From: Hyphomicrobiales bacterium
Lineage (GTDB): Bacteria > Pseudomonadota > Alphaproteobacteria > Rhizobiales > OSC116
Direction: 5' to 3'
Length of the DNA stretch: 9,200 nucleotides
Assembly: GCA_013214985.1 (NCBI GenBank)
Contig: JABSRY010000063.1
Coordinates: 1-9,200 of the forward strand
Shown here: piece after piece, positions 1 through 6,231 of the stretch
How positions within the stretch are numbered: position 1 is the stretch's first letter
How the letters are laid out: the number at the start of each line of letters is the position of its first letter
Made by a program: the position numbers and the translations under genes
The notes under the pieces: model-generated
The model's input: only the letters and a program-made list of their open reading frames with translations
Databases searched by the model: none
Told to the model about the DNA's origin: nothing

Positions 1-1344
1 TCTACTAACAGTAGTATCACTACCTTCTACTAAATATGGATTGATGTTTTTTACAATCTTCACCTGTCCATTATTGAACAATCGTTTCTCTTGATTATGT
101 GAACCAATGCCTATTATTACACATATAACGCCCGCGTTTTTTTTTGCATTATTAGCCCACTTAAACGACTGATGTGCAAAAATAATTTCGACATCATTCT
201 TTAAAATTAAGGGCCAAAGAATACTGGTTTGATCACCCTGACAGATTGAATTGGTTGAAACAAATGCAGCTTTGTGTTTAGTTTTCTGTATGTATTTACG
301 AGCCTTAAAAAACCAACAAGAAATATAATCTAGCGTCTTGTAATTTTTTGTATTTTCTAAAAGATTCTTAATATCATCCTTATGTTCTTTTTCTTGATTG
401 CGTGTACCCAAATAAGGAGGATTAATTACTTTCATGATATTAGGTACAGACGTATAGTGCATGCCCATATTACCACGTTGGTCTTTATGCACTACGGCTT
501 GGAACATTGATCCAAAAATATCAGGATTAATGTCTTGCCAATCAAGTTCACCGCACTCGATAATCATCTGACGAGCTTTACGTGAAAATGCTGGCGCATT
601 ATGAGATTCACCAAATAAACCGCCGTTTACGTATTTGAAGTCATGAAGGTATTCGGGATAGGATTTGCGGTCTTGTGTATTTAAGACTTCAAAAAGTTTA
701 TTAAGATATTCTTGTAAATCACTGCCATCATCTTGCGTGTGGGAACTAATGGCATTGGTAAATTGGTTTTCATTAAAAATCTCCGTGTCTTCGGCAAAGA
801 AACAAAAAAGCATTCGTGATAAGAAAATATTTAACCCATGCAGCTCTTCTTTTGTTTCGTATTCATTGCCTTTTAGGATTTCATCATAGATTTTTGCCAT
901 TTTCTCTGCTGCCTTAACATCGGCAGGGTTTTCATTGGCATGCGTTGTTTTTTCAATTTTTGCCCACGGTCCAAAGAAAAATGGGTGTTTGATGATTTCC
1001 TGAATTTTAATGTCTAGTGTATCGTCAGTTTTTGTATCTATGGCGAGAAGAGTTTTATAGTCAGTGACAACAATAAATCGCGGATCGTGACGATAGGTGT
1101 ATTCGTCACGTTTTAGCGTATCAATTGTATTATGGAGGTCTCCTGCTACAATTTTTTGAAAAAACATCTTTTTCTTTAAGATAATCTGGTCATCATGTTT
1201 TGAAAGATTGCGTTTGCCCTTTTTTAGGAGATTAACAGTAGCTTTTGGCGTACCATAAGCCAAAAGCAAGTCATAAATGAACGTTTCTTTCGAGATGTCT
1301 TTTACAAGCTTTGATAAGTTTTTTTCTATTTGCGCAATATTCAT
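1..1344 (-). CDS. MmeI/Eco57I-like adenine DNA methyltransferase, 3' end outside window, internal deletion
   Basis: Reading leftwards from the ATG at 1344 the frame stays open for 448 codons to the window edge, so the C-terminus is missing. The N-terminal part (about 1-150, with PRFIVVTDY at 88-96) and the helical segment (LSRMLFCFFAEDTEIF, 175-190) match MmeI-type enzymes, which transfer a methyl group from AdoMet to adenine and are often fused to a nuclease. I see no clear D...ExK nuclease motif. The methylase core begins with INPDIFGSMFQAVV (272-285) and MHYTSVPNIMKVI (295-307), then goes straight to NPPY (308-311) and a normal continuation (YKTLDYISCWF, FVSTNSICQG). Family members have roughly 200 residues between these points, including motif I (FDPACGSGNF). 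The join is in frame, so the gene is open but probably catalytically dead. A GAGG lies 13 nt before the ATG. Family assignment is firm; activity is doubtful. Confidence 0.88.
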   Translation of the reverse strand, partial: MNIAQIEKNLSKLVKDISKETFIYDLLLAYGTPKATVNLLKKGKRNLSKHDDQIILKKKMFFQKIVAGDLHNTIDTLKRDEYTYRHDPRFIVVTDYKTLLAIDTKTDDTLDIKIQEIIKHPFFFGPWAKIEKTTHANENPADVKAAEKMAKIYDEILKGNEYETKEELHGLNIFLSRMLFCFFAEDTEIFNENQFTNAISSHTQDDGSDLQEYLNKLFEVLNTQDRKSYPEYLHDFKYVNGGLFGESHNAPAFSRKARQMIIECGELDWQDINPDIFGSMFQAVVHKDQRGNMGMHYTSVPNIMKVINPPYLGTRNQEKEHKDDIKNLLENTKNYKTLDYISCWFFKARKYIQKTKHKAAFVSTNSICQGDQTSILWPLILKNDVEIIFAHQSFKWANNAKKNAGVICVIIGIGSHNQEKRLFNNGQVKIVKNINPYLVEGSDTTVSR

Positions 1345-1383
1345 GTAAATGTATTTTCCTCAATATCAGTAACTTATTTTAAG

Positions 1384-1412
1384 AAATTATTAGAAAAACT
1401 AAGAATACTCAA
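1384..1412 (-). promoter_or_regulatory. Possible promoter of the methyltransferase gene
   Basis: On the minus strand TTGAGT (1412-1407) and TAATTT (1389-1384) are separated by 17 nt, about 40 nt upstream of the start codon. This resembles a sigma70 promoter, but the surroundings are so AT-rich that the match could be chance. Confidence 0.3.
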
Positions 1413-1430
1413 CTAGAATATGATGATTAG

Positions 1431-1464
1431 AAAAAATAATTAGGTTATAGACTTATAAAACCTA
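1431..1464 (-). terminator. Terminator after the relaxase operon
   Basis: On the minus strand TAGGTT pairs with AACCTA (arms 1464-1459 and 1446-1441). The stem can be extended by three pairs past a two-base bulge, leaving an AGTC tetraloop. ATTATTTTTT follows. It lies about 160 nt beyond the relaxase stop and upstream of the methyltransferase start, as expected for the end of the mobilization transcript. The stem is GC-poor. Confidence 0.45.
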
Positions 1465-1622
1465 TGAATAATTCCAATTGAGGCTAGTTTGACCATTGCG
1501 AGCAAGAGGCTCATTAATTTATTGAAATTGAATTTGATGAAAGTGATTTAGACAACATAAGAGTCTCAAGAACTTATCGAAACTACAAACCAATAATGGG
1601 AATAGAAATGTACAGCCATCAT

Positions 1623-2906
1623 TCAAGGGAACGACCTTTGCCTCACCCGCACATTTCTCGATCTGGCTTGGTCTTTTTGAATTTGCTCATTCAATTCAAC
1701 CGTTCGCATGGTCTGATTGATTTCACGGGCTAATAGTTTGCGGTTTAAACTATGTTTGCGCCTCAGATTCTCAATCTGTTTTTGTAGTTTCTGTCGATCA
1801 TGCATTTGAGCAAAAACCAACCTATCGCGTTGTTGTTGATCACGTTTCAAACCTTTAGTAGCTTCTAATGCACTTTGTTTTTTGATTTTATCAGATGCAC
1901 CAGAAACCTTATCCCACAATCCACGAAAGCCATTATTGAGGCGGTGCATGCGGGTTCTGTGTTCGGTCTGCCACCGATCTTTTTGCCCTTTAAGGGTGAT
2001 TTTGCGCTCGTGCCTGTGGAGTTTTATCATACCGTGTTTTTCTTGCAGCAGGGGCTTGAAATCTTCCACATGTTTTTGGTCAACATCATGGGTAAAATCG
2101 GTCAACTTATTTTTGACCAAGTTTTTGATTTTATCGCGTGTTTCGGTCACACTTGGCAGATTGGCGGGATCTCCTAGTTTTTCTTTGGCTTCCTTGGTTT
2201 TGACGCCTGTCCATTTGGGAATTGAGAATATTTCGCCCTGTACATTGATCGCCACAAATCCACGTCTGTCACCACGTGCAATAAAATATCCTTTTTCGTT
2301 TAGGGCATTGGAAAATGCCTTGAGACTGTCAGATCTTTGCCAAGCCTCAGCAAAATCTTGTTTGATTTCTCGTGGATCTAATTTTAGACGCTTGGCTTGC
2401 TGCCATTCTGCTAGGGTGAAATTCAACGGACTTTTGCCATGACCATGTTTAAATCCGTCTGGCAGTTGCCAGCCGTGTTCAAGAAATAAATCTCGTGATA
2501 AATCATTCAATTTACGTTTAAAATGTGGGAGATTAATTGCTTTCATGCTGTCAGCATCAATTCTTGACCATACAACATGGGCATGTCTTCGCCCTTCTTT
2601 TTCGTGAAAGACGATGGCACGGGGTTGGTTTTGTAGGCCGAGTTTTAATTCTGCGGATTCTATCGCCTGTAGAAATTCTGCTTCACTTGCCACTGTTTCT
2701 TTGGGCGGATTCAAACTTAATGAAAACATGAACTGCTTACATTGTGTCCCGTTTGAAATGGCATGAATTTCTGCCAATGCGCCATGTAAATTATCTGATA
2801 CAAACCCACGGAGTTCAAACAAAGTAACATGATCATTATCTTTGTCATTCATCAGATGAACCGATAAATTCTTCGCTCCAGCGCGTTGTGATCCCTTTAA
2901 AATCAT
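1623..2906 (-). CDS. Relaxase/mobilization nuclease (VirD2/MobA-like)
   Basis: This 427-residue protein should nick oriT, attach to the 5' end of the strand and pilot it during conjugal transfer. The metal-binding three-histidine motif is HEKEGRRHAH (101-110: H101, H108, H110), followed by VVWSRIDAD. Other conserved-looking blocks are ELRGF (31-35), QFMFSLSLNPP (58-68), DPREIK (177-182), RGDRRGFVA (211-219) and IPKWTGVKTKE (229-239). The tail after about 255 is charged and predicted helical or coiled-coil, with GFRGLWDKVSG inside it. There is no tyrosine before Y207, so the usual N-terminal nucleophilic tyrosine is absent; H17 lies where related relaxases have Tyr. Its ATG overlaps the MobC stop by 4 nt and it lacks a strong Shine-Dalgarno, so translation is probably coupled. 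No coupling protein or type IV secretion genes are in view, so transfer would need a helper. Confidence 0.9.
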   Translation of the reverse strand: MILKGSQRAGAKNLSVHLMNDKDNDHVTLFELRGFVSDNLHGALAEIHAISNGTQCKQFMFSLSLNPPKETVASEAEFLQAIESAELKLGLQNQPRAIVFHEKEGRRHAHVVWSRIDADSMKAINLPHFKRKLNDLSRDLFLEHGWQLPDGFKHGHGKSPLNFTLAEWQQAKRLKLDPREIKQDFAEAWQRSDSLKAFSNALNEKGYFIARGDRRGFVAINVQGEIFSIPKWTGVKTKEAKEKLGDPANLPSVTETRDKIKNLVKNKLTDFTHDVDQKHVEDFKPLLQEKHGMIKLHRHERKITLKGQKDRWQTEHRTRMHRLNNGFRGLWDKVSGASDKIKKQSALEATKGLKRDQQQRDRLVFAQMHDRQKLQKQIENLRRKHSLNRKLLAREINQTMRTVELNEQIQKDQARSRNVRVRQRSFP

Positions 2907-3301
2907 GAGGAAGATCCGTCGGGATTTTCCAACCCAAGTGCGATCATCAAAACACAGCGCATGACTTGAATATCTTCGCTGGCCTGTTTAATTTCAGATT
3001 TAATCTGATCATCAACATATAAAGTGCCATCATCTGATGCCTTTGCGATGATACTCAAATTATGACTGATATTATGAGCCCCCAGACATGCCAATATTCG
3101 AGCCAGAGCAACATCATCATGAGATGGTTTTTCCTTTACACGACTGCGTGGTTTAATGTTTTTATCTAAAATCTGGGATCTAATATAGGTTCCAAGCGCA
3201 AGTTTGCCTGCTTTGCGTTTTAGATACGCCTTTTCTTTGCCATTTAATCGAATGGGAAAAGGCTTTCTTGGAGCACTTTTTAAGGACGTATTTACGCTCA
3301 T
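2903..3301 (-). CDS. mobC: MobC-like relaxosome accessory protein
   Basis: This 132-residue basic protein is the probable partner of the relaxase. It would bind oriT and help open DNA at the nick site. Residues about 14-46 (FPIRLNGKEKAYLKRKA then GTYIRSQIL) look like a ribbon-helix-helix DNA-binding domain. The second half, from LARILACLGAHNISHNLSII to the MRCVLMIALGLENP end, has the leucine-rich helical pattern of MobC-type proteins. A GAGGG lies 8 nt before the ATG, inside the end of the preceding reading frame, which supports this start. Its TGA overlaps the relaxase ATG as ATGA. MobC proteins often also repress their own operon, which would fit the dyads upstream. The name rests on domain pattern and position. 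Confidence 0.8.
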   Translation of the reverse strand: MSVNTSLKSAPRKPFPIRLNGKEKAYLKRKAGKLALGTYIRSQILDKNIKPRSRVKEKPSHDDVALARILACLGAHNISHNLSIIAKASDDGTLYVDDQIKSEIKQASEDIQVMRCVLMIALGLENPDGSSS

Positions 3302-3615
3302 AATTTCGGCCCTCGCATTTCATCGCGAAGGGGTTTGAGAACCTCATTCCAATCTTCCAAAATTTCAAATAATTCGTTCGAACGGTGGCTCTTTAAGCGC
3401 ACCAATTTATCATTTAAATTCAGTATGTTATAAGTTGTTAAAATACTGTAGATAATAGTGTAGCACGTTCCAATCTTTTGGAACTCTGGGTGCGATCTTT
3501 GACAATTAGCAGTTGCTAATATACGGCCTATTTTAAGGGCTAAATTTGGTGTTTTTTCGTCTTTTTTAACGGTTTTTCGAATCTGGTAAAATATAGCCCT
3601 AAATATTGGCTTTTT
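3298..3615 (-). CDS. Unnamed open frame upstream of mobC, no normal start codon
   Basis: After a TGA at 3618-3616 this frame stays open for 105 codons in AT-rich DNA and stops in an ATGA overlap with mobC. The translation looks protein-like, especially the end: SNELFEILEDWNEVLKPLRD then EMRGPKL. There is no ATG near its start. The first usual alternative starts are TTG (3405) and GTG (3402), giving only about 35 residues and without a clear Shine-Dalgarno. The best promoter lies at 3619-3590, inside the open stretch, so the first codons are probably untranslated. It may be a short mobilization gene with an odd start, the 3' remnant of a longer gene, or a leader open by chance. I do not recognise a family. 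Confidence 0.35.
   Translation of the reverse strand, partial: KKPIFRAIFYQIRKTVKKDEKTPNLALKIGRILATANCQRSHPEFQKIGTCYTIIYSILTTYNILNLNDKLVRLKSHRSNELFEILEDWNEVLKPLRDEMRGPKL
3505..3520. repeat. Inverted repeat ATTAGCA-gt-TGCTAAT
   Basis: Two perfect 7-bp arms are separated by only 2 bp, about 200 bp upstream of mobC in the leader of the mobilization operon. Tight dyads of this kind are common at relaxosome binding sites and operators. I do not see a nick sequence I can name, so the oriT reading is inference. Confidence 0.45.
3536..3600. repeat. Widely spaced inverted repeat AGGGCTA / TAGCCCT
   Basis: AGGGCTA at 3536-3542 and its complement TAGCCCT at 3594-3600 flank 51 bp. The right arm touches the -10 box of the mobilization promoter. 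A protein bound at both arms could loop or cover the promoter. The arms are short, so chance is possible. Confidence 0.3.
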
Positions 3616-3619
3616 TCAA
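3590..3619 (-). promoter_or_regulatory. Promoter of the mobilization operon
   Basis: On the minus strand TTGAAA (3619-3614) and TATATT (3595-3590) are separated by 18 nt. This is the best sigma70-type match upstream of mobC and lies just past the terminator of the phage-derived operon. It predicts transcription from about 3583, leaving a leader of roughly 280 nt before mobC. Confidence 0.5.
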
Positions 3620-3634
3620 CTGAATTAATTCAGT
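3619..3634. promoter_or_regulatory. Perfect 16-bp palindrome beside the mob promoter, candidate operator
   Basis: ACTGAATTAATTCAGT is a perfect palindrome touching the upstream edge of the TTGAAA box. A dimeric repressor bound here, for example the ribbon-helix-helix MobC-like protein, would control the operon. The binding protein is inferred only. Confidence 0.45.
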
Positions 3635-3655
3635 AATATTTTGCTTAAAATTATT

Positions 3656-3717
3656 AAAAAAATTTGCCTCTTTCATCTGTCCAGTAGCAGGTAAGAACAA
3701 ACCCAAATGAAAGAGGC
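3656..3717 (-). terminator. Strong intrinsic terminator of the Ner-capsid-protease operon
   Basis: On the minus strand GCCTCTTTCAT (3717-3707) pairs perfectly with ATGAAAGAGGC (3676-3666), and AAATTTTTTT follows. The 30-nt loop is unusually long for a terminator. It lies about 30 nt past the protease stop and separates that operon from the mobilization promoter. Confidence 0.75.
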
Positions 3718-3720
3718 TTC

Positions 3721-3752
3721 TATCATAGATTATATTATCCGTATCTATGATA
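3721..3752. repeat. Perfect 10-bp inverted repeat across the protease stop codon
   Basis: TATCATAGAT (3721-3730) and ATCTATGATA (3743-3752) are perfect complements around a 12-nt loop, and the right arm contains the protease stop codon. There is no T-run, so it is not itself a terminator. It could stabilise the 3' end of the message together with the adjacent terminator. Confidence 0.55.
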
Positions 3753-4605
3753 AATTGTCATATACTAAATTCACCGCATTTTGATAGCTGATATTCTGCT
3801 GTTTAGATAATTCTAACGCTTTATGATGCACTTCTAATGCATCACTTTCCGCATAATAACCAACAGGCGCGTCATAGGATTGATTTAAAGTTTGATTAAT
3901 GGCAATGGCCGTTGATGCAGATTCGCCAAATGTCACAATCGGCAACTGTTTGCCTATATATTCTCTAAACCAATCTAACGCATTGGCGCTACTACCTTCT
4001 GAGAATACCATCTCATTATCACAATCAATGCTATCCATGAAGGATAGTAAACCATCTTTATCGCAAGGCAATACACGGCCATGATTGATTTGTTGTTCTA
4101 TAAAATTATCATTTTCGACATGCAAAACCATATCAGAATATTTCTTAGGTAGATATGCAATATCATTTTCAGCAAAAGTCATATGATTATCATTTGCACA
4201 AAATTGTACTTGTTTTAAACCTTTTACAACAGGCGCTGTTGCACCTAAAAAACCGACATGTTTTAGATAATATTGGTCTGGTTTTGGATTGCCTTGGCTT
4301 TTTGGTGGATAAAGCGCAACTGATATTTTTCTGTATTTACCATCTTTAACGATCTGATTAAATTCTTCATCCACACTGTCAAATGTGGCAAGCAATAAAT
4401 CACCTTCAACCGTTAATTTACTTACCCATCCATAAGCGGGTGCATCCATGCTAGGGTGACCAACCACAATTGGCGCGCCATTATGTTCACGATCATAATT
4501 AGCTGCCAATGTTTCAAGTTCGGCAATATTTATATTAACTGCCTTATTATTCATACTGGTATGACGGCCAGCTCTAAAGATTTCCACAGGTGTTAGAATA
4601 TCCAT
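3745..4605 (-). CDS. Mu-like prophage head maturation protease/scaffold (gpI-type)
   Basis: This 286-residue protein matches phage Mu gpI-type proteins, which cleave scaffold and head proteins during capsid assembly. Conserved stretches are EIFRAGRHTS (8-17), APIVVGHP (44-51), DAPAYGWVSKL (54-64), GKYRKISVALYPP (89-101), YYLKHVGFLGA (112-122) and VVKGLKQVQF (126-135). The C-terminal helix from about 258 (HHKALELSKQQNISYQNAV) has the scaffold-like pattern found at the end of such proteins, so it seems full-length though shorter than Mu gpI (about 360). AGGAG lies 8 nt before the ATG, and the gene starts 11 nt past the capsid fragment. In Mu-type phages the protease gene precedes the capsid gene; here it follows a capsid fragment. 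With no portal, terminase or tail genes in view this is a prophage remnant. Confidence 0.85.
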   Translation of the reverse strand: MDILTPVEIFRAGRHTSMNNKAVNINIAELETLAANYDREHNGAPIVVGHPSMDAPAYGWVSKLTVEGDLLLATFDSVDEEFNQIVKDGKYRKISVALYPPKSQGNPKPDQYYLKHVGFLGATAPVVKGLKQVQFCANDNHMTFAENDIAYLPKKYSDMVLHVENDNFIEQQINHGRVLPCDKDGLLSFMDSIDCDNEMVFSEGSSANALDWFREYIGKQLPIVTFGESASTAIAINQTLNQSYDAPVGYYAESDALEVHHKALELSKQQNISYQNAVNLVYDNLS

Positions 4606-4616
4606 GTTTTTTACTC

Positions 4617-5030
4617 CTATTCAACCACTTCACTAAATAAATAACCTGATGATATGCCCGTTAATACTGGCTTGCGCTCATAAGTCACACCATAAATCCA
4701 AGATTTTTTACTATTGTCCCAATATGGTTTTTCTGCAAATGGATGATTAGGAAGCCGATAGGTATAGCCATATGAAGGCTCTTCAAAACCTAATGAGTTT
4801 TGAGGCACATAAGCCAATATCGCCACATTGTTCCAAACCTCGCCAAATAGCGCATCGTCTGAATCATCTTCTGCAAGTGCCATTGTTTTGGCATCATAAT
4901 AAAAGGCTTTACAGGTGTTAAAAAGTCTTGCCATCGCCAAATAATTTGTAAATGCTAATTTAGTTCCACTAAAAGCGGCTGATGCAAACAACAATCCTTT
5001 ACTATTTTTAATGCAATAACTGTTGTTCAT
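4617..5030 (-). CDS. Phage major capsid protein, C-terminal fragment
   Basis: This 137-residue product resembles the last third of a phage major capsid protein (whole proteins about 330-340 residues). The diagnostic part is residues 63-132: GEVWNNVAILAYVP (63-76), EEPSYGYTYRL (83-93), KSWIYGVTYERKPVLTG (109-125) and a GYLF end. About 30 residues at the N-terminus do not look capsid-like to me. The ATG has a good AGGAG 7 nt upstream and overlaps the Ner stop as ATGA, so the fragment is set up to be translated. It lacks most of the shell-forming fold and cannot build a head alone. It is either debris from a rearranged prophage or a retained fragment that could interfere with capsids of a related phage; the latter is speculation. 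Confidence 0.65.
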   Translation of the reverse strand: MNNSYCIKNSKGLLFASAAFSGTKLAFTNYLAMARLFNTCKAFYYDAKTMALAEDDSDDALFGEVWNNVAILAYVPQNSLGFEEPSYGYTYRLPNHPFAEKPYWDNSKKSWIYGVTYERKPVLTGISSGYLFSEVVE

Positions 5031-5320
5031 GCCGCTTCTCCTATTTTACTAGACCCAAGCATAATATTTCTGTTAGGGTAGCTTTGTTGAACACGGCGCG
5101 TGCCATTAGAATAATAGCGATCAGGCCAAAGCTCATACATAGGTATTTTAAGCCAATTAGCTAATACCTTTTCTGTTTTGGGATAAGGTCTACGCAAACA
5201 TACTGCGATGTCGTTGGTTTTTAACCCAAGCTCTACATCAAGAGCAATGGTTGTGAACCCCCGATCTTTAATTTCTGCCAATATTCTATGGCGTGACCAC
5301 GTTCGATTTATAACAGGCAT
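5027..5320 (-). CDS. ner: Ner-like/Nlp DNA-binding transcriptional regulator
   Basis: This 97-residue protein resembles Mu Ner and bacterial Nlp, small helix-turn-helix regulators. In Mu, Ner turns down early and repressor transcription after lytic entry. Seen here are W8-S-R-H-R-I at the start, a central LDVELGLKTNDIAVCLRRPY (27-46), and the characteristic PKTEKVLANWLKIPMYELWP (47-66) followed by DRYY, comparable to the PKGEQIIANAL...IWPSRY end of Mu Ner. It is about 20 residues longer than Mu Ner, with a polar tail (71-97) whose last codons contain the Shine-Dalgarno for the capsid fragment. GGAG lies 5 nt before the ATG. It is divergent from the repressor gene, the usual switch layout, and heads an operon that now holds only the capsid fragment and protease. 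Confidence 0.85.
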   Translation of the reverse strand: MPVINRTWSRHRILAEIKDRGFTTIALDVELGLKTNDIAVCLRRPYPKTEKVLANWLKIPMYELWPDRYYSNGTRRVQQSYPNRNIMLGSSKIGEAA

Positions 5321-5464
5321 ATTAGCTCCAATTTACAACAGTGTTTCGACCACTGTTTTTTGTTAATCTGTCTATTCTTAATTAAGAAAGTGTAATATAT
5401 TTCACTTTTTGTCAACATGATAATTCATTTAATGCATTATTATTCATTTTTGTGTACGAAATAT
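5321..5464. promoter_or_regulatory. Divergent control region between ner and the repressor gene, with three dyads
   Basis: Three inverted repeats lie within 72 bp. AACAGTG (5337-5343) and CACTGTT (5351-5357) surround 7 bp. TTCTTAATTAAGAA (5375-5388) is a perfect palindrome. AAAGTG (5387-5392) and CACTTT (5403-5408) surround 10 bp. The first and third share GTG...CAC half-sites and may bind the same protein, Ner or the repressor. A TTGACA hexamer is present on the minus strand (5415-5410), but I find no convincing -10 partner, so exact promoters are not assigned. Confidence 0.55.
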
Positions 5465-5878
5465 ATGGATAACTTTAAAAATAGACTAAAATTAGTTATT
5501 AAAAATGCTGGTGGTAACAAAACTATTGCTGAAAAATCAGGGGTAAATTTACGTACTTTGAACACCTATATTAATGGCAATGCTGAGCCGAGCGTATCAA
5601 AACTAAAATCAATTGCTCAAACATGTAATGTTTCTTTAGATTGGTTAGTTTTTGGAGGAGATGAGAACGAATTGTCCATTCATTCTTTCAACCCTATAAA
5701 TGAGGAAGCCGTTTATTTATCCTTAGACGTTATTGAGCATGCCTTAGAAGTCAGCAACCGTATAATATCAACCAAAGATAAAGCTGAATTATTAGTGTCG
5801 GTTTATAAAATTTACGATAAAAGTAAAAATTCTGTACAAACAACTGATATCAAAGAAATTATTAAACTAGTCGGATAA
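5465..5878 (+). CDS. Phage repressor, XRE/CI-type helix-turn-helix protein
   Basis: The product is 137 residues from the preferred ATG at 5465. The frame also allows starts at 5417 and 5432, but the conserved domain begins at MDNFKNRLKLVI and none of the three has a good Shine-Dalgarno. Residues 3-62 are a Cro/CI helix-turn-helix: NKTIAEKSGVNLRTLNTYIN (18-37) covers the recognition region, and PSVSKLKSIAQTCNVSLDWL (42-61) is the typical last helix. The C-terminal half (about 80-118) is predicted helical and probably mediates multimerization. There is no S24/LexA-type autoprotease domain, so SOS self-cleavage is not expected and induction must work another way. Divergent orientation to ner makes it the likely keeper of the lysogenic state. 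Confidence 0.85.
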   Translation: MDNFKNRLKLVIKNAGGNKTIAEKSGVNLRTLNTYINGNAEPSVSKLKSIAQTCNVSLDWLVFGGDENELSIHSFNPINEEAVYLSLDVIEHALEVSNRIISTKDKAELLVSVYKIYDKSKNSVQTTDIKEIIKLVG

Positions 5879-5882
5879 GCTA

Positions 5883-5902
5883 TATAGGCAATGCAACCTA
5901 TA
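5883..5902 (+). repeat. Hairpin between repressor and small ORF
   Basis: TATAGG (5883-5888) and CCTATA (5897-5902) form a perfect 6-bp stem around CAATGCAA, just after the repressor stop and 14 nt before the next ATG. There is no T-run, so termination is unlikely. It may affect translation of the small downstream gene. Confidence 0.35.
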
Positions 5903-5916
5903 AGTAAGAATTACTA

Positions 5917-6114
5917 ATGTTAGATAATGATCAAAACAAAATAAAAAACCTAATTACAAATAAAGTAATTGAAACAGAAAACGCTAAACCTACGATAATT
6001 ATTCACAGTCAAAATTCTACGATTTTTAACGGTTGCATTACAATCAACCATATAGCAAATGATCAAAGCCTAGAGGAGGTTGTAAAAAAACATATTTTAG
6101 GTAACAAGCGATAA
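5917..6114 (+). CDS. Small hypothetical protein downstream of the repressor
   Basis: This is a 65-residue product of no family I recognise. The N-terminal part is polar, residues 25-47 (PTIIIHSQNSTIFNGCITIN) alternate like short beta strands with polar turns, and the end is a charged helix (SLEEVVKKHILGNKR). No signal peptide or membrane segment is seen. It starts 38 nt after the repressor stop on the same strand and probably shares its transcript; the ribosome-binding site is weak. The position suits a lysogeny or immunity accessory gene, but nothing in the sequence proves that. The codon composition is as AT-rich as the repressor. Confidence 0.5.
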   Translation: MLDNDQNKIKNLITNKVIETENAKPTIIIHSQNSTIFNGCITINHIANDQSLEEVVKKHILGNKR

Positions 6115-6174
6115 TTAAAATCTCAACCAACTGTTTTTATTAATAAATTTTAAACAGTCGCGTTTTGTAACTTA

Positions 6175-6195
6175 CGTGACTGTTGCGTGACTGTT
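6175..6195. repeat. Tandem direct repeat CGTGACTGTT x2
   Basis: CGTGACTGTT occurs at 6175-6184 and again at 6186-6195, with an 11-bp period. This is about one helical turn, so two protein units could bind side by side. Confidence 0.6.
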
Positions 6196-6231
6196 CTTTT
6201 CACCTAAATTGCAGTTTAAATATCTTTAATT

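Noticed and set aside
665..889. Plus-strand reading frame inside the methyltransferase
   Set aside because: It is antisense to a strongly conserved methyltransferase segment, with no domain or ribosome-binding site of its own.
1518..1730. Open plus-strand frame, about 70 codons, running into the relaxase 3' end
   Set aside because: It has no good start or ribosome-binding site, most of its second half is antisense to the relaxase, and the product is not recognisable.
1882..2442. 186-codon plus-strand frame inside the relaxase
   Set aside because: It is antisense to the relaxase, its composition follows the opposite-strand codons, and it has no recognisable motif.
3180..3368. 62-codon minus-strand frame overlapping mobC
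   Set aside because: It overlaps mobC out of frame; the competing frame ending at 3298 looks more protein-like and forms the ATGA junction.
6130..6159. ACTGTTT/AAACAGT dyad as terminator for the repressor transcript
   Set aside because: The stem is AT-rich with a 16-nt loop and no T-run follows; I keep it only as one of the dyads of the gene-free stretch.
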